DNA of 41,227 bases, from positions 1-41,227 of the forward strand of contig CAYVNA010000008.1 in the NCBI GenBank assembly GCA_964452735.1, read 5' to 3'. The stretch comes from UBA2177 sp964452735 (lineage in GTDB: Bacteria > Patescibacteriota > Dojkabacteria > SC72). The position numbers were made by a program, and so were the translations under genes. This document shows, one piece after another, positions 23,684-32,106 of the stretch. The notes below the pieces were generated by a model, which saw only the letters and a program-made list of their open reading frames with translations, was not told where the DNA came from and searched no databases. How positions within the stretch are numbered: the stretch's first letter is position 1; each line of letters starts with the position of its first letter.

Positions 23684-24874
23684 CTAAGTTCTATGTAGCA
23701 TGAAAATATTCCTAGTGATGATACTATTTTTACGACTCCACTTCAAGTCCCTACCAGAAGAATATTTTGAATTCAATAATTCCCACCTATTACTTATGAT
23801 GTCCCTTATACCAAAGGACTCCCATCCTCTATCTGTTTTGTATGATGGTATTATCAGGACCATATTAAAATCTCTCATTCCTAGTTCCTCGTCTATTACA
23901 TTAAAAAGTTCTTTATACAAATGTTTTACATCCTCTAAAAGAGCTTTTGCTCTTACCGTATTTAACACTCTTTTCTGAGGAGGTCCCATATATGGCTCAC
24001 ATACTATTCCAGAGATATTTGTATTACGAAGTTTCTTAAGAACATCTTTTGATGGGTTGGATACATCCATTCTAAATAGCTCATACAGAATATTTCCTGT
24101 ATAGCCCTTGCTAGAAAGCCACTTTATGTTTTCATCCGATTGGAATATTGCATTAGAATCTATGTCAGAACCAAGAAAATTGTATCCTAATACGGCACTC
24201 TCCATCAATATTGTTCCTGAGCCACAGAAAGGGTCCCAGATGATACCTTCTTTGACACCACAAAGATTAATCATTATTCTTGCAAGTTTAGGAGGTAATA
24301 CACCCATATCAAAGTTTGCATATGGCCTATCAAGATCTCTCTCTACATAGCCTTTAAGATCTTGTATTGCCAGAGTACATGCATATACTTCTTCTTCTTT
24401 GTTTCTCAGAATACAAAGTTCAAAACCCTTACTAAGGATATCATTCTTTAGAATCTGTGCAGCATTAAGAGAAATATCTCTTCTCATTGGTGAAATGAAT
24501 CTCCCAGATATACCATATTCTTTCAATCCCTTTTTAATCTCATTCCCAAGTTTCTTAAGGAATTCTGTATCGCCATCCCTGATAGAATCAAGGATACTAA
24601 TTCCAAATACTACTTTTGATTCACGTTCTTTGTATATGTCTAGAAACGTATCCAAATCATCAATTATATATCCCAACCTAATACTACCACCAAGCCTGTT
24701 GAATATCTTTAGAAGTATGTCTTCTGTAATGGTTGAACTTTTTATGAGAAATATTTCTTCATTGAAAGAATGAAGAACATCCCTACTAATACCATACATT
24801 TCAAATACTCGAAGTAACTCAACATGGGAGATATCCTTAAAGCTTCCTACTTGGAAAAAATATTGTTTGGGCAT
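23684..24874 (-). CDS. Trm11/THUMP-like RNA N2-guanine methyltransferase
   Basis: This 396-aa protein (from the ATG at 24874) has a divergent N-terminal THUMP-like region (about residues 1-150). A Rossmann methyltransferase domain follows with GVLPPKLARIMINLCG, the SAM motif WDPFCGSGTILMES (near residue 210) and SDIDSNAI. The catalytic motif, normally DPPYG, reads CEPYMGPP. This is the pattern of Trm11/TrmG10-type enzymes that make m2G10 in tRNA. An in-frame TTG at 24895 would overlap rplU; the ATG leaves a 1-nt gap. It is placed between rplU and rpmA, which are normally adjacent. tRNA modification is the likely role. Confidence 0.8.
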   Translation of the reverse strand: MPKQYFFQVGSFKDISHVELLRVFEMYGISRDVLHSFNEEIFLIKSSTITEDILLKIFNRLGGSIRLGYIIDDLDTFLDIYKERESKVVFGISILDSIRDGDTEFLKKLGNEIKKGLKEYGISGRFISPMRRDISLNAAQILKNDILSKGFELCILRNKEEEVYACTLAIQDLKGYVERDLDRPYANFDMGVLPPKLARIMINLCGVKEGIIWDPFCGSGTILMESAVLGYNFLGSDIDSNAIFQSDENIKWLSSKGYTGNILYELFRMDVSNPSKDVLKKLRNTNISGIVCEPYMGPPQKRVLNTVRAKALLEDVKHLYKELFNVIDEELGMRDFNMVLIIPSYKTDRGWESFGIRDIISNRWELLNSKYSSGRDLKWSRKNSIITRNIFMLHRT

Positions 24875-24875
24875 T

Positions 24876-25205
24876 TTATATTTTCTTAACAACAACTTTT
24901 GTTATACTGGGTCTAGAACCAAAACTCTTCCTATATCTAGACTTAGATTTATACACTAAACCATCTATCTTCTTTCCTTTTCCTTGTGAAGTGATCTCTA
25001 GAGATACAGTGGCACCATCTACATATGGATTTCCTATCTTTATATCCTCACCATCAACTAAAAGCAAAACCTCTTTAACCTCAACCTTATCACCCTTATT
25101 ACCTTCTATCTTATTTATCTCATACTCTTTTCCTTCATACACCTTTAGTTGTACTCCAGATATCTTGATAACTGCAAATTTTGAATTGTTATTTTCGTTG
25201 TTCAT
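24876..25205 (-). CDS. rplU: 50S ribosomal protein bL21
   Basis: This 109-aa protein matches bL21: AVIKISGVQLKVYEGKEYEI (first part), then LLLVDGEDIKIGNPYVDGATV, and the C-terminal KSKSRYRKSFGSRPSIT basic segment that contacts 23S rRNA. Length is normal. It lies 45 nt downstream of the RodA/FtsW gene, near the end of the division cluster, with the methyltransferase gene starting 1 nt after its stop. Confidence 0.94.
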   Translation of the reverse strand: MNNENNNSKFAVIKISGVQLKVYEGKEYEINKIEGNKGDKVEVKEVLLLVDGEDIKIGNPYVDGATVSLEITSQGKGKKIDGLVYKSKSRYRKSFGSRPSITKVVVKKI

Positions 25206-25250
25206 ACAAGGATAGATTCTAGTTTAATATCGTCAAAAAGTCAAATATCA

Positions 25251-26585
25251 TTACTCCTCAAAGATATCTACTATGCCATTTCTGTTCATATTTAACTGGT
25301 TGTTTGTAGATGAGTATATATTGTGGAGTAGCCNNNNNNNNNNCCCTAAACAAATATACGTCATTATCGTTATACTGCCACCTGCACTCATGAGAGGGAG
25401 AGGTATACCAGTTGCAGGAATCGCTCCTGTATTTGTCCCTATATTTATGAAAACTTCCAAAAGTATCTTTATACCGATTCCCAATGCGATGAGTGAGAAC
25501 ACAGGATCATCAATACTAGTTATTGCTATACTGAAAGCCCTGACAATTATCACACCATACAGAAGGATTAGGAAAAGGCTTCCAATTAATCCGAACTCTT
25601 CAGCAAAGGAAGCAAATATGAAGTCTGTTTGATGTTCAGGGAGAAAGTTTCTTTTGCTCTGTGTCCCATTACCAAAACCTTTTCCAAAAATCCTCCCCGA
25701 TCCTATTGCTATACGAGATTGGTTAACATTGAAGCCGATATCATTTTCTGTAGAAGAAGGATTAAAGAAGGCAACTATTCTATCTTTCTGATAGTCTTTT
25801 AGTGCATTTCTCCAAATTACTGTAGAGAGAGAACCTAGGAGAAATGCCATACATGTTGCTACTATTACTAGAGTTTTCCATGACTCATTTGAATGGAAGG
25901 AAAATATGGCAAGTATTATTCCTGGAAGTATTAATAGGTACCATAGATTGTTATCTGTTATGGATGAGAAAAGAAAGGCGCTAGATATTGTGGCTATTAT
26001 TAGTAATAGTATTGTATTTCTTAGAGGATTTGTAAGGCCGAGGAAAGATATGAGGAAACATATTACCAAAGTTAGTATTCCCATACTTCCATCTGGTTCT
26101 AGGTATATTAAGAAGAAGTAAGGGAGAGAGAGTATCAAAGAAGCGAAGAAGAGGATCCATTCATTTATTTTCTGTTTCTGGGACATAACAACGGCAGAGG
26201 TTAGTATTATTGCAACTTTAGCAATCTCAGAGGGTTGTATTTGTATACCCGCAATGATAAGCCACCTTTTTACATTGTTTATGGTAGGAGCAAAAAAGAG
26301 TGTAAGTGCAAGAAGTAGTAGTGTTGAAAGATATATAACTAGAAGTATTTGCCAGTATTTTAGATAGCTTAGATCTAAGTATGAGATTACTACAAAGAGG
26401 ATAAAACCAAGGATAAGAAATAGTGCTTGTTTATAAACGATATCGATATCACCGAAACCTCCATCTGGAAGAATTGTTGTAGATATTAGTGTCATTACCC
26501 CTATAACAGAAAGAAGAATAACTGGTAGTATTAACCATATATTTATGCTTATTCTAGAATTGCTATTTCTGTTTAAGAATTTCAT
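25251..26585 (-). CDS. SEDS peptidoglycan polymerase, RodA-like, with internal scaffold gap
   Basis: This 444-aa, ten-helix SEDS-family glycosyltransferase polymerises lipid II. Signatures lean to RodA rather than FtsW: LKDYQKDRIVAFFNP, QSRIAIGSG, GNGTQSKRNFLPEHQTDFIF (kept within 20 residues) and TGIPLPLMSAGG. It nevertheless sits directly downstream of ftsZ (9-nt gap), where ftsW would be expected. Ten Ns (25334-25343, residues about 415-418) interrupt the last helix. The frame continues across them into LLHNI, so four missing residues fit well, although the true gap length is unknown. It may serve division, elongation or both. Confidence 0.9.
   Translation of the reverse strand: MKFLNRNSNSRISINIWLILPVILLSVIGVMTLISTTILPDGGFGDIDIVYKQALFLILGFILFVVISYLDLSYLKYWQILLVIYLSTLLLLALTLFFAPTINNVKRWLIIAGIQIQPSEIAKVAIILTSAVVMSQKQKINEWILFFASLILSLPYFFLIYLEPDGSMGILTLVICFLISFLGLTNPLRNTILLLIIATISSAFLFSSITDNNLWYLLILPGIILAIFSFHSNESWKTLVIVATCMAFLLGSLSTVIWRNALKDYQKDRIVAFFNPSSTENDIGFNVNQSRIAIGSGRIFGKGFGNGTQSKRNFLPEHQTDFIFASFAEEFGLIGSLFLILLYGVIIVRAFSIAITSIDDPVFSLIALGIGIKILLEVFINIGTNTGAIPATGIPLPLMSAGGSITIMTYICLGXXXXLLHNIYSSTNNQLNMNRNGIVDIFEE
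25334..25343. other. assembly gap (10 N)
   Basis: Ten unknown bases lie near the 3' end of the SEDS gene. The run is probably a scaffolding placeholder. The flanks stay in one reading frame. Confidence 0.98.
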
Positions 26586-26594
26586 AAAAACTCT

Positions 26595-27815
26595 TTACTC
26601 TCTTTTCCTCATGAATGCAGGAACATCCAATGGGTCTTCTCCTGTATCGTCAGAGATGTTCTTATGAGAGAAGGATGTCGTATCATCATCACTCTCCTCA
26701 TCTTCGAAAGAAGGAAGTTCTTCTGATGGTATAGCTTGGGATACAGGTTCTTCATCTTCATATATATTTGTTTCTTTTTTTTCTGTATCGAAGCCAAATG
26801 TTCTTACACCACCTGAAGATAGTATTGGACCTTTTTGTTGTTTTGTATACACTTGTTTATTTTCATCAAATCCTGTCGCTACTATGGTAATGGTTAACTC
26901 ATCTCCTGCATTAGGATCTATCTGTGCTCCGAATTTGATATTTGCTGCAGGATCAACTGCTTCCTTGATTAACTCTGATACCAAGCTTATCTCTGGGAGA
27001 GTCAAATCCGAACCTACAACATTGTACAGTACCCCAGTAGCTCCCTCTATGGACATATCCAATAATGGACTTGTTGTTGCTGCTCTTGCAGCTTCTTCTG
27101 CTCTATTCTCTCCAGTTGCCCTGCCAATTCCCATTAGTGCGGTACCGGCATTTTGCATTACAGATTTTGCATCATTGAAATCAGCATTTATGTATCCTGT
27201 TTGACTAATTAGACTAGAGATACTGTTGACACCCTCTGCAAGAACAGAATCTACTTTTTTCATTGCATCTATGAAGGAAAGCCTTTCACTAGCATCAACT
27301 ATTTCTAATAGCCTTTGATTAGGTACAACTATCAAGGTATCAACCTTATCTCTTAGTGCATTGATTCCTTCCTCAGCAATTTCTTTTCTCTTATTCCCTT
27401 CAAAGTCAAAGGGCTTCGTTACCACAGCAACAGTCAATGCTCCCATATTTCGAGCTACACCTGCAATTATTGGTGCAGCACCTGTACCTGTACCACCACC
27501 CATTCCAGCAGTAATGAAAACCATATTAGCTCCCTCAAGAAACTCCTGTATCTGATCTAGGCTTTCTTCGGCTGATTGTGCACCTAGCTCGAAATTCCCG
27601 CCAACTCCTAAACCCTGAGTTAAACTCTCCCCTAGTTGCAAAGTTATGGGAGCTTGGGACATTTTCAAAGCCTGAGCATCAGTATTGAAAGCCATGAACT
27701 CCACCCCAGCAATATCATAGTCAGTTATCATTGTATTCACAGCATTACAACCTCCACCACCTACTCCAACAACTTTAATTTTTGCAACTGGATCTACATT
27801 TGTTGTGACTAACAT
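26595..27815 (-). CDS. ftsZ: cell division GTPase FtsZ
   Basis: This 406-aa tubulin homologue forms the Z ring. GVGGGGCNAV lies near residue 18. The tubulin signature GGGTGTG is at about 105-111, and the T7 loop NADFNDAKSVM (near 208) is intact. A variable acidic linker (about 325-392) ends in the conserved C-terminal peptide DVPAFMRKRE, which binds FtsA. On the coding strand GAGG occurs about 10 nt before the ATG, one of the few plausible Shine-Dalgarno sites in the window. It lies between ftsA and the SEDS gene. Confidence 0.97.
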   Translation of the reverse strand: MLVTTNVDPVAKIKVVGVGGGGCNAVNTMITDYDIAGVEFMAFNTDAQALKMSQAPITLQLGESLTQGLGVGGNFELGAQSAEESLDQIQEFLEGANMVFITAGMGGGTGTGAAPIIAGVARNMGALTVAVVTKPFDFEGNKRKEIAEEGINALRDKVDTLIVVPNQRLLEIVDASERLSFIDAMKKVDSVLAEGVNSISSLISQTGYINADFNDAKSVMQNAGTALMGIGRATGENRAEEAARAATTSPLLDMSIEGATGVLYNVVGSDLTLPEISLVSELIKEAVDPAANIKFGAQIDPNAGDELTITIVATGFDENKQVYTKQQKGPILSSGGVRTFGFDTEKKETNIYEDEEPVSQAIPSEELPSFEDEESDDDTTSFSHKNISDDTGEDPLDVPAFMRKRE

Positions 27816-27841
27816 AACAGCTCTACCTCAAATTAATTATT

Positions 27842-29140
27842 CTAGGGCAGCAAAGACTTAAACCAATCAGCAACCTTACTGAAGAAACCTGATACATTTG
27901 CCTTTCCTTTATCCATACCAGAGGATATCTCTACCTCATCATCTAAAGCATGCTTGATTAAACCTTGAACAGCGGCATACGAAGGATCTGATATCTCTTC
28001 TGTCATTCCTGTCAAACCAGATGGATATCCAATTCTTGCAGCAACTCCAAAAACACACTGGGTGAGTTTTGTAAGGTTTCTTAGAAGACTAGATCCACCT
28101 GTTAAAACAATACCTGCAGGCATGGATATTTCATACCCAGCCTTAGTAACATGATCCTTAGCCATTTCAAATATCTCTTCGCATCTTGCTTCAATAATCT
28201 TCTGTAACATATCCTTAGAAACTTTTTTATCAATTCCTATAACAGAGAGGTCTATTTCTTCAACCTTGGTTTTTTTTGTTTTTGGCTCATCTATCTTCCT
28301 CAAAAGGGCAGGTGTAGAATCAACACTCTTCATACGTGGATCACTACACTTATTCTCAAAGACATCATTCATATTAATCTTAATCTTTTCTGCTTCTTCT
28401 AAAGAAACTTGGAGACCGATTGCAATATCACTCGTGATATTATTTCCTCCCAATGGAATACAACCACTATATATAATGGAACCTTCTTGGAAGATACAAA
28501 TGCTTGTTGTTCCCGAACCGATATCTAACATAGTTACCCCGAGTTCTTTTTCTGTATCAGTTAATACTGCTAATGAGGATGCCCAACCTGTGAAAATAAC
28601 GTCATAGACATTGGAACCTATTTGATCAACACATTTCTTAATATTCTGCCAATATGAATTTGGTGCAGTTATGATATGGGTTTCTACCTCTAACCTACCT
28701 CCACTCATCCCTATTGGATATTTTATCCCTCCCTGATTATCTACTACAAATTCCCTAGGGATTATATGTATGGGGTTAAGATTATCAGGCAAAGATAAAG
28801 TACGTGCATTCTCTATTGCTCGATATGTATCATCAACTGTTATCTCTGCACCTGCAACAGCAACTACACCCTTGTTGTTAAGGCTAGTGACCTGCTCACC
28901 GTTTATAGAAACATATACATCGGATACTGTTACACCTGCCATTCTTTCTGCTGCTGTAACACTCTCAGATATTGCACTCGTAGCATCATCTATATTTACA
29001 ACTACACCTTTCTTTATACCCTTACTAGGGTAAGAACATACACCTATCACGGTAGGATGTTGGTTATCCTCTACAGAGGTTATAACTGTTGTAATTTTCG
29101 AAGAACCTACATCTATTGCTGTTATTATTTTGCGTGCCAT
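27842..29140 (-). CDS. ftsA: cell division protein FtsA
   Basis: This 432-aa actin-fold protein tethers FtsZ to the membrane. Motifs are AIDVGSSKITTVI (phosphate 1), the 1C (SHS2) region from about residue 85, MLDIGSGTTSICIF (phosphate 2) and GIVLTGGSSLLRNL (adenosine). The C-terminus ends in an amphipathic helix, FFSKVADWFKSLLP, the expected membrane-targeting sequence. A putative promoter lies upstream in the ftsQ-ftsA gap. ftsZ follows after 26 nt. Confidence 0.96.
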   Translation of the reverse strand: MARKIITAIDVGSSKITTVITSVEDNQHPTVIGVCSYPSKGIKKGVVVNIDDATSAISESVTAAERMAGVTVSDVYVSINGEQVTSLNNKGVVAVAGAEITVDDTYRAIENARTLSLPDNLNPIHIIPREFVVDNQGGIKYPIGMSGGRLEVETHIITAPNSYWQNIKKCVDQIGSNVYDVIFTGWASSLAVLTDTEKELGVTMLDIGSGTTSICIFQEGSIIYSGCIPLGGNNITSDIAIGLQVSLEEAEKIKINMNDVFENKCSDPRMKSVDSTPALLRKIDEPKTKKTKVEEIDLSVIGIDKKVSKDMLQKIIEARCEEIFEMAKDHVTKAGYEISMPAGIVLTGGSSLLRNLTKLTQCVFGVAARIGYPSGLTGMTEEISDPSYAAVQGLIKHALDDEVEISSGMDKGKANVSGFFSKVADWFKSLLP

Positions 29141-29174
29141 ATTGATTTAGAGGCAGTAATTTTACTTAAAAATT

Positions 29175-29202
29175 ATTATATACAAAAAATATAATTAGAC
29201 AA
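29175..29202 (-). promoter_or_regulatory. sigma70-like promoter of ftsA-ftsZ
   Basis: On the minus strand, TTGTCT (29202-29197) and a perfect TATAAT (29180-29175) are separated by 16 nt. This lies in the 111-nt gap between ftsQ and ftsA and predicts a 5' UTR of about 28 nt. Confidence 0.5.
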
Positions 29203-29251
29203 GTTGTATTTAATAATATAATCAAATTTAAACATTTTAGCAAGAACCTTC

Positions 29252-30061
29252 CTATTTGGTCATAACAGGTCTCTCAAACCTAAGGTCTATATTTGTGAAA
29301 TCAATGCTGTCTCCTTTGAGTTTCTTTACAACAACTATCAGTCTCTTTAGCTGGACATCAAGATCATTTATCATAGAGAATCTGAATAAGTGATTAGCAT
29401 CATCCTTAATCTCAAGGATATCTTCTGCAAGATTTATTTCTGTAATCTTAAAATTCAAGCCACGAGCTATGGTTACTACCTTTGAGATATCTTCCATTAT
29501 CAGTAATTTGTCCTTGTCATTCTCTAGATTTGATATGTCTATTTCCATTGACATCAAGAATGGTAGTTGGTTATTAACAGAATATTCCAAACAACAACTT
29601 TGTACATCCTCCTCACATACTTCCTTTAGCTTTGTACCATTCGAGGAGACTATATTGCACTTCCCTCCCTTTAGGTATGTAGCGTATTCTTCTTTATATA
29701 TTTCTAAAAAGACAACAATCCTATTAGGCATTACTTTCTCTATTTTGATATCTTTAATAAAAGGTATATCCATATACATACTTCTCTCTGCTTCTTGAGG
29801 AGAGAAGTAGAAGAAATTTCTCCCAAAGATATTCTCCTCTATGTATTTCTCTACTGTATCCCTATTCCCACTTTCTAGCTCTTCTCCATTTGAAGAGTAA
29901 ATTTCATATCTCTGCATATTCCATAGTCCAAGTAGTATAGAGAGAGAGAAGATTAAGAGTATGGATATTAATAATATATTTTTCTTTATTATTACTATTG
30001 GTTTGAATCTAGAGAGCTTTTCTTTAAGGAAAAGTATCTTTTTATTATCTTTGATGTGCAT
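29252..30061 (-). CDS. ftsQ: FtsQ/DivIB-type cell division protein
   Basis: This 269-aa bitopic protein has a cytoplasmic N-terminus (about residues 1-25), one membrane helix (about 26-46) and an outside POTRA domain. The pattern YIEENIFGRNFFYFSP followed by IPFIKDIKIEKVMPNRIVVFL (shown as separate pieces) is the POTRA and beta domain of FtsQ. The mature part has several cysteines (about 145-167), including CCLEY. FtsQ/DivIB recruits FtsL, FtsB and the septal synthase. Its position before ftsA and ftsZ supports the call. Confidence 0.85.
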   Translation of the reverse strand: MHIKDNKKILFLKEKLSRFKPIVIIKKNILLISILLIFSLSILLGLWNMQRYEIYSSNGEELESGNRDTVEKYIEENIFGRNFFYFSPQEAERSMYMDIPFIKDIKIEKVMPNRIVVFLEIYKEEYATYLKGGKCNIVSSNGTKLKEVCEEDVQSCCLEYSVNNQLPFLMSMEIDISNLENDKDKLLIMEDISKVVTIARGLNFKITEINLAEDILEIKDDANHLFRFSMINDLDVQLKRLIVVVKKLKGDSIDFTNIDLRFERPVMTK

Positions 30062-30078
30062 ATATAGATATTAGCATT

Positions 30079-30106
30079 ATTCTAAGTTTGTGTGAAAGAA
30101 TATCAA
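30079..30106 (-). promoter_or_regulatory. sigma70-like promoter of ftsQ
   Basis: On the minus strand, TTGATA (30106-30101) and TAGAAT (30084-30079) are separated by 16 nt. The -10 ends 17 nt before the ftsQ ATG. Confidence 0.5.
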
Positions 30107-30136
30107 TAAAGAGAAAATAACCCCAGAAGTAGCGAT

Positions 30137-30778
30137 CTATGACTTTACTAATTCCACAATACCATTACCCAGGAGTTCGTATTCGGATGGTTTTTCATTA
30201 TTCTCAATATACACCCCAGATAAACTGTCTATACCGATACCGTAGGTTACATTACTCTTCCTCATGCTCTCTTGCAACAATGATTCTCCATGTCTAGCTA
30301 TGTAGTGAGGTTCTATTATTGTATCTTTCAAGATCCCAAAACCAGGTTTAATTTCATACTCATCTGCTTTGGGGTTATATGTTCTTCGATATTCACATGA
30401 CATCATTGCTCCTGCAGATTCCCCTATGTATATACTACAGTTCTTAACAAGATTAAATAAAATTTCATCATTTATAACCTTGTCATACAAATTGTCGTGC
30501 TCTGGACCTCCCCCCACAAAGATTATTGGGTCAGAAGCATTTTTAATATCTTCCATGCTCCTAGCATCTAGAAGATCCAGGGATGAGAGATCAAGATCCC
30601 TATGTATCCAGCCCTCACCCCAAACACCCTCTTCTCCTTTGGGAATCTTTGTTCTGGCAAAGGGAATATACAATAGCTGAGAATTCCTAGATTTATTAAT
30701 TGCTGATTGTATTAAAGACTTCAAGATGGGACCTTGACCCAATTCTACTTCCGCTCCACCGAAAAGATAAAGTTGCAT
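30137..30778 (-). CDS. peptidase S51 family (PepE/cyanophycinase-like) protein
   Basis: This protein is about 213 aa (ATG at 30778; a TTG lies further upstream at 30796). It has the S51 fold pattern: MQLYLFGGAEVEL start, PIIFVGGGPEHD, the nucleophile elbow IGESAGAMM with Ser about 121 from this start, and IEPHYIARHGE carrying the likely active-site His. PepE enzymes cut Asp-X dipeptides, and related proteins degrade cyanophycin. The exact substrate cannot be told. It lies downstream of tRNA-Gly(GCC) on the same strand. Confidence 0.85.
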   Translation of the reverse strand: MQLYLFGGAEVELGQGPILKSLIQSAINKSRNSQLLYIPFARTKIPKGEEGVWGEGWIHRDLDLSSLDLLDARSMEDIKNASDPIIFVGGGPEHDNLYDKVINDEILFNLVKNCSIYIGESAGAMMSCEYRRTYNPKADEYEIKPGFGILKDTIIEPHYIARHGESLLQESMRKSNVTYGIGIDSLSGVYIENNEKPSEYELLGNGIVELVKS

Positions 30779-30807
30779 ATAGGAATGTGTTTTCAATTTG
30801 AAACTGG

Positions 30808-30881
30808 AGCGAGAGACGGGGGTCGAACCCGCGACCTACACATTGGCAATGTGTCGTTCTAGCCAACTGAACTACTCTCGC
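30808..30881 (-). tRNA. tRNA-Gly(GCC)
   Basis: On the minus strand, acceptor GCGAGAG (30881-30875) pairs with CTCTCGC (30815-30809). The anticodon stem ACACA/TGTGT encloses loop TTGCCAA with anticodon GCC. The discriminator is T and CCA is not encoded. It lies 3 nt after tRNA-Phe and is clearly co-transcribed with it. Confidence 0.95.
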
Positions 30882-30884
30882 ATA

Positions 30885-30957
30885 TGCCAAGACCCAGGCT
30901 CGAACTGGGGACCCTCTGTTCTTCAGACAGATGCTCTACCAACTGAGCTATCTTGGC
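30885..30957 (-). tRNA. tRNA-Phe(GAA)
   Basis: On the minus strand, acceptor GCCAAGA (30957-30951) pairs with TCTTGGC (30892-30886). The anticodon stem TCTGT/ACAGA encloses loop CTGAAGA with anticodon GAA. The discriminator is A and CCA is not encoded. Confidence 0.95.
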
Positions 30958-30969
30958 TTAACCCATCAA

Positions 30970-30998
30970 ATAATATCAAAAATGATATTTCTATTCAA
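30970..30998 (-). promoter_or_regulatory. sigma70-like promoter of tRNA-Phe/tRNA-Gly
   Basis: On the minus strand, TTGAAT (30998-30993) and TATTAT (30975-30970) are separated by 17 nt. The -10 ends 12 nt before tRNA-Phe. The -35 lies inside the last codons of the glycosyltransferase gene. Confidence 0.6.
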
Positions 30999-32106
30999 CA
31001 ACCATCTTTAATAACTCCTCTTGAAAACTCTCTACAGTATTATAGTTCTTTAGAGAATTCCGAACATTTTCATTATCCCAATCCATATTGTCAAACTTCT
31101 TGAAAGATTTCCCAAACTCAATAATATTCCAACTAGAAAAGAACTCCCCACTACAACCCTCCTCTATTGTTTCCAAACTTCCACCACCTTTAAAAGCCAG
31201 AACAGGAGTTCCACAAGATATTGCTTCTACACAAAATATACCATAATCCTCTATACCTGGAATTATGAAACCTTTTGAATGCGAAAGAATATTCCATTTC
31301 TCAGAATCAGACACCCATCCTAGAAACTCAATATTTCGATATCCTCGGTATTTCTTCTCTAGACTAGCTCGCATAGAGCCATCACCTATTAATTTTAATC
31401 TAAAACCGATTTTAGATGCACATTCTAAAAGAAAATCTCCCCTTTTATTTGGCTCAAATGGTGCACCAGAGACATAGTAGTCAGACCTTTTTTCCACTAC
31501 CTTTCCTGTATATACCTTTGATGGAGGATATACTACTGCGTCTACTTTCCTCCCCCAATACTTTTCAATACGATCTTTAACAAAATTCGAATTACAAATT
31601 ACAATATCCGCTCTCCTACTTGAGACGACATCCCAAACCCTATTGAAACTAACAAATATATTCTTAAGAACATTCTTGAGGGATCCAAATTTGACAACAT
31701 CTGTATAGATATGGGAGAGATCCCAGGCGTATCTCATTGGTGAATTAATATATGCTATGTGCTTGGAGCCTAGAGAAGCAATGGCACCGTGTGCAACCGA
31801 AGCGCTATTTGAAATAACCAAATCATACTTAGAGAGATTTAGACTCTCTATCGCAACGGGCCAGAGGTGAAATGTATACCTATACATTTTTCCTACTAAA
31901 GGAATCCTGTTTAAGAAGGAATAATAGATATTGTGTTTTTTAATAGATTTAGAAAGATTATTCTTGTTTCCAAATAGAGCATAAATGTCAGACTCAGGAA
32001 ATAGATCGGATATCGCTTCTAAAACCATATTGCTTCCTCCCATTTTCCAGAGAGATTCATTCACTATTGCGACACGAAGATGTTGGAAGTTTTGATTAGT
32101 CATCAT
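30991..32106 (-). CDS. GT4-family glycosyltransferase
   Basis: This GT-B-fold glycosyltransferase is about 371 aa. The donor-binding C-terminal half has SGAPFEPNKRGDFLLECA, LKLIGDGS and GFIIPGIEDYGIFCVEAISCG (broken here), which carries the GT4 E-x7-E pattern (about residues 288-296), then GTPVLAFKGGG. The N-terminal half has a glycine pair after NESLWKMGG for the acceptor side. It probably adds sugars to a surface glycan or lipid. The ATG at 32106 (or 32103) is preferred over an in-frame TTG at 32112. It overlaps the end of the cohesin-like gene. Confidence 0.88.
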   Translation of the reverse strand: MMTNQNFQHLRVAIVNESLWKMGGSNMVLEAISDLFPESDIYALFGNKNNLSKSIKKHNIYYSFLNRIPLVGKMYRYTFHLWPVAIESLNLSKYDLVISNSASVAHGAIASLGSKHIAYINSPMRYAWDLSHIYTDVVKFGSLKNVLKNIFVSFNRVWDVVSSRRADIVICNSNFVKDRIEKYWGRKVDAVVYPPSKVYTGKVVEKRSDYYVSGAPFEPNKRGDFLLECASKIGFRLKLIGDGSMRASLEKKYRGYRNIEFLGWVSDSEKWNILSHSKGFIIPGIEDYGIFCVEAISCGTPVLAFKGGGSLETIEEGCSGEFFSSWNIIEFGKSFKKFDNMDWDNENVRNSLKNYNTVESFQEELLKMVVE

